A DNA stretch of 7,104 nucleotides from Nitrospira sp. UBA2083. GTDB lineage: Bacteria > Nitrospirota > Nitrospiria > Nitrospirales > Nitrospiraceae. This document shows positions 5,684 to 7,104 of the stretch, one piece after another. The notes under the pieces were generated by a model, which did not search any database, was not told the DNA's origin, and saw only the letters and a list, made by a program, of their open reading frames with translations. The translations under genes were made by a program, and so were the position numbers. The stretch is from positions 152,642 through 159,745 of the forward strand of contig DCZN01000080.1 of the NCBI GenBank assembly GCA_002331625.1. The letters run 5' to 3'. How positions within the stretch are numbered: the stretch's first letter is position 1; every line of letters begins with the position of its first letter.

Positions 5684-6091
5684 ATGGGTTGGATAGCTGA
5701 TTTGCTCAGGGAAATTCCTAGCGCGGCCCGATACAAAGCGGAGCTTGAGTCTATGGAGAAGAAGGTAATAGCACTTGAGGCGGAGAACACAAGTCTGAGA
5801 GAAGAAATACAACGGAGAGATGATGTAATTCGGAAAGAAAACTCTCATGGTCAGCGCCTCGAAGAAATAAGAGAACAAATGCTTGCCATTATCGCGAAAC
5901 AGGAGGGTATAACTGAAACAGCCATAGCTGCTGCGCTGAACATCAACGCACAGTTTGCAAGGTTCCATTTGCAAGAACTATCCAAGTCTGGTTTTGCAGG
6001 CGCTACGTTAAGCATGGGTGGCGACCCCGGTCGGTGGGGCCTCATGCAAGAGGGCCGCCGGTATCTGGCGTCTCATGGCTTGCTCGCATAA
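5684..6091 (+). CDS. Coiled-coil / winged-helix protein of unknown function
   Basis: The 135-aa product begins MGWIADLLREIPSAARYKAELE, a conserved-looking start. It then has a heptad-rich, charged coiled coil (about residues 17-60) and a C-terminal winged-helix-like domain (about 62-130) with a helix-turn-helix at GITETAIAAALNINAQFARF and a wing around GATLSMGGDPGRWGLM. It is therefore probably a dimeric DNA-binding or adaptor protein in the cytoplasm. The exact family is not known to me, and no target is suggested by the neighbours. ATG 5684 has a strong GGGAGGA ribosome-binding site at 5672-5678. The TAA (6089-6091) lies inside the attC core GCATAAC, so the gene looks like a cassette gene. 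No promoter is evident, so it may depend on upstream transcription. Confidence 0.75.
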   Translation: MGWIADLLREIPSAARYKAELESMEKKVIALEAENTSLREEIQRRDDVIRKENSHGQRLEEIREQMLAIIAKQEGITETAIAAALNINAQFARFHLQELSKSGFAGATLSMGGDPGRWGLMQEGRRYLASHGLLA

Positions 6092-6185
6092 CAAGCAGCG
6101 CGTCTCGAACCAGCTGCGCACCGGACAGTCGCTGCGCCACCACGGTCGCTCCGAGCCTGCCCGGTGAACCGCGGGGCTGTTATGC
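6086..6185 (+). other. attC recombination site (best of three)
   Basis: The outer cores GCATAAC (6086-6092) and GTTATGC (6179-6185) are exact reverse complements, 100 bases end to end, within the usual attC size range. Next to them CGCG in the left arm (6099-6102) can pair with CGCG in the right arm (6170-6173). Inside, CACCGG (6119-6124) pairs with CCGGTG (6161-6166). The remaining middle pairs imperfectly, as expected for an attC folded as a bottom-strand hairpin. The R'' core contains the upstream stop codon and the next gene starts 18 bases after R'. The arms are unequal in length, a deviation from the best-known sites. Confidence 0.65.
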
Positions 6186-6202
6186 CTCATGAGTAGCGAG
6201 CT

Positions 6203-6925
6203 ATGACACCTTCTCAACCACCAGCCAACTGGGGCAACGACGAGATATCAACATTCTTCGACGATGCTCGAAGTAATGAATATGCGACATTTGCCAATTA
6301 TCAAGGCGAAATTCGACGCCTGGTTGATATTGATGCTTGGTGTAGAAAAGCAATTGATGGCCTAAATCATTCGAATGATTGGTTCGCGAGCTTTTTCTTA
6401 TTTCGAGCACATTCAAATTTTCTCGCCGCATGTCGTATGACCTGGAGCGGACAAATCCCGGAGTGTTATGCGATGCTTCGTTCCTGCTTGGAGAACGCGC
6501 TGTATGGGCTATACCTGGCACGCAATCCCAATTCTCGCGAAACGTGGCTGCAACGGCATGATAGCGATGCGCATAGAAGGAAAGTTAAAGTCGAATTCAA
6601 AATTCGAACAATGTTGGAGCTTGCGAAATCAGTCGACACGAAAGAAGGCGACGTGGCCGAACTGCTGTATGACCGAACCATCGATTATGGGGCACACCCG
6701 AATGAGCTGGCTTTGATGCAAGTGTTGAAGATTGATGAAAGGGCCGAACATGTTGAATTCAAGATGATCTATCTGGAAGGCGGCTCCATTCAGCATAGAT
6801 TGGCACTAAAAACTACGGCCCAAGTCGGCGTTTGTTCGCTGTCTCTGTTTCGATCAATATACAAGCACCGGTTCGATATTTTGGGTGTGACTGGTGCCAT
6901 TGATCACATCAAGAATGGTTTATGA
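6203..6925 (+). CDS. Hypothetical protein, 240 aa, helical, unknown function
   Basis: I do not recognise a named family with certainty. The protein is soluble with no signal peptide or membrane segment. A central helical stretch, RAHSNFLAACRMTWSGQIPECYAMLRSCLENALYGLYL (residues 68-105), resembles bacterial proteins in which a conserved LRSxLE helix follows a long helix, a style seen in DUF5677/HEPN-like helical proteins. A second conserved-looking spot is DYGAHPNE (161-168). An Arg/His pair of the RNase HEPN type is not clearly present, so nuclease activity is not claimed. ATG 6203 is 18 bases past the attC right core, with only a weak GCGAG in front. The gene is visibly richer in A+T than the hyp operon, in line with acquired DNA. 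It is the single gene of its candidate cassette. Confidence 0.7.
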   Translation: MTPSQPPANWGNDEISTFFDDARSNEYATFANYQGEIRRLVDIDAWCRKAIDGLNHSNDWFASFFLFRAHSNFLAACRMTWSGQIPECYAMLRSCLENALYGLYLARNPNSRETWLQRHDSDAHRRKVKVEFKIRTMLELAKSVDTKEGDVAELLYDRTIDYGAHPNELALMQVLKIDERAEHVEFKMIYLEGGSIQHRLALKTTAQVGVCSLSLFRSIYKHRFDILGVTGAIDHIKNGL

Positions 6926-6926
6926 G

Positions 6927-7012
6927 GGCTAACAAGCGCGTCGAGCCGGACTCGTTACGTCGGCGTTCGCCTCAAAGCCAACTTCACTTGCTGCTCACAC
7001 GCAGCGTTGAGA
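6927..7012 (+). other. attC-like site, third
   Basis: GGCTAAC (6927-6933) begins two bases after the TGA of the 240-aa gene, and GCGTTGAGA with GTTGAGA at 7006-7012 can serve as the right core, giving 86 bases. Inside, GTTACGTCGGC pairs with GCCAACTTCAC at 8 of 11 positions around a short loop, and GAGC (left) with GCTC (right) extend the stem. The outer cores pair only at GTT/AAC and deviate from RYYYAAC/GTTRRRY, so this site is weaker than the one at 6086-6185. Confidence 0.45.
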
Positions 7013-7104
7013 CGGCGCCCGATCCACCAAGGTGTATCAATGCCTCGCTATTTTCTCGAGAGATGATGTTGAACAGCGAAATTGCGAGGTGATCTCGGTC
7101 ATGA
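7013..7104 (+). other. Start of a further, incomplete cassette
   Basis: ATG 7040 has a good AAGGTG at 7029-7034, but its frame stops after eight codons (MPRYFLER). Just past the stop another frame is open to the window end (DDVEQRNCEVISVM, 7062-7103). A slip in GAGAGA (7058-7063) would join the two, so a frameshifted gene start is possible. Alternatively the true start is ATG 7101 behind AGGTGA (7087-7092). Too little remains to decide. Confidence 0.25.

Larger units (their letters stand above)
5496..7012 (+). mobile_element. Candidate integron gene-cassette array without visible integrase (CALIN-like)
   Basis: Three attC-like sites (5496-5555, 6086-6185, 6927-7012) each start at or just after a gene's stop codon. 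They separate single, co-oriented, promoterless genes with nothing in common except cassette-style spacing. The cassette between the second and third site would be about 827 bases long (6180-7006, cut between G and TT of the R' core). This matches integron organisation. An integrase gene would be expected upstream and divergent, but upstream lie TA-like genes and the hyp operon, so the array is either a cluster lacking an integrase or part of a larger array that continues past 7104. The middle site is the strongest, while the first seems to have lost its right half. Confidence 0.5.

Noticed and set aside
5624..5694. Extra attC site from GACTAAC to GTTGGAT
   Set aside because: The cores match loosely but the arms are not complementary, and it would destroy the well-supported start at 5684.
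5556..5696. 46-codon frame starting right after the first attC-like hairpin
   Set aside because: It has no ribosome-binding site, no recognisable family, and runs into the next gene's start.

Overview
The window looks like a chromosomal piece from a Nitrospira-type bacterium (inference). The basis is a C-terminal fragment of a group 3b-like [NiFe]-hydrogenase large subunit followed by maturation genes, moderate-to-high GC, and the style of the downstream toxin-antitoxin-like genes. No rRNA or other phylogenetic marker is present, so the organism remains a guess. All credible genes lie on the + strand.

Region 1 (1-3813) is a tight hydrogenase-maturation operon. It holds the 3' end of the large subunit with its DPCxxCxxH nickel ligands and a short C-terminal extension, the endopeptidase expected to remove that extension (249-731), hypA (724-1077), hypF (1074-3452) and hypC (3565-3813). 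The first four genes overlap by 4-8 bases, so translation is probably coupled. HypA delivers nickel, HypF makes the carbamoyl-derived cyanide precursor, HypC chaperones the Fe(CN)2CO unit, and the protease acts last. hypB, hypD and hypE are not here. The hypF-hypC spacer is filled with 7-base repeats and a hairpin-forming inverted repeat.

Region 2 (3814-5501) is a patchwork of toxin-antitoxin-like modules. A nearly identical promoter-like element of about 39 bp occurs twice, 981 bases apart. The first copy precedes an orphan addiction-module antitoxin gene (PF09720/TIGR02574 type). Behind it, where a toxin gene is expected, lies a badly degraded DUF4160-like remnant, then a frameshifted DUF4160 gene overlapping an intact DUF2442 gene. 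The second copy precedes an intact, translationally coupled DUF4160-DUF2442 pair, which also has a perfect 11-bp tandem repeat just upstream.

Region 3 (about 5496-7104) resembles an integron gene-cassette array without a visible integrase (a CALIN-like cluster). Two stop codons sit inside attC-type R'' cores: GCCTAAC after the second DUF2442 gene and GCATAAC after a coiled-coil/winged-helix gene. A third core, GGCTAAC, starts two bases after the stop of a 240-aa gene of unknown function. The best site (6086-6185) has exactly complementary outer 7-mers. The cassette call rests on structure seen by eye and has not been tested with a covariance model. The final 92 bases start another, incomplete cassette.
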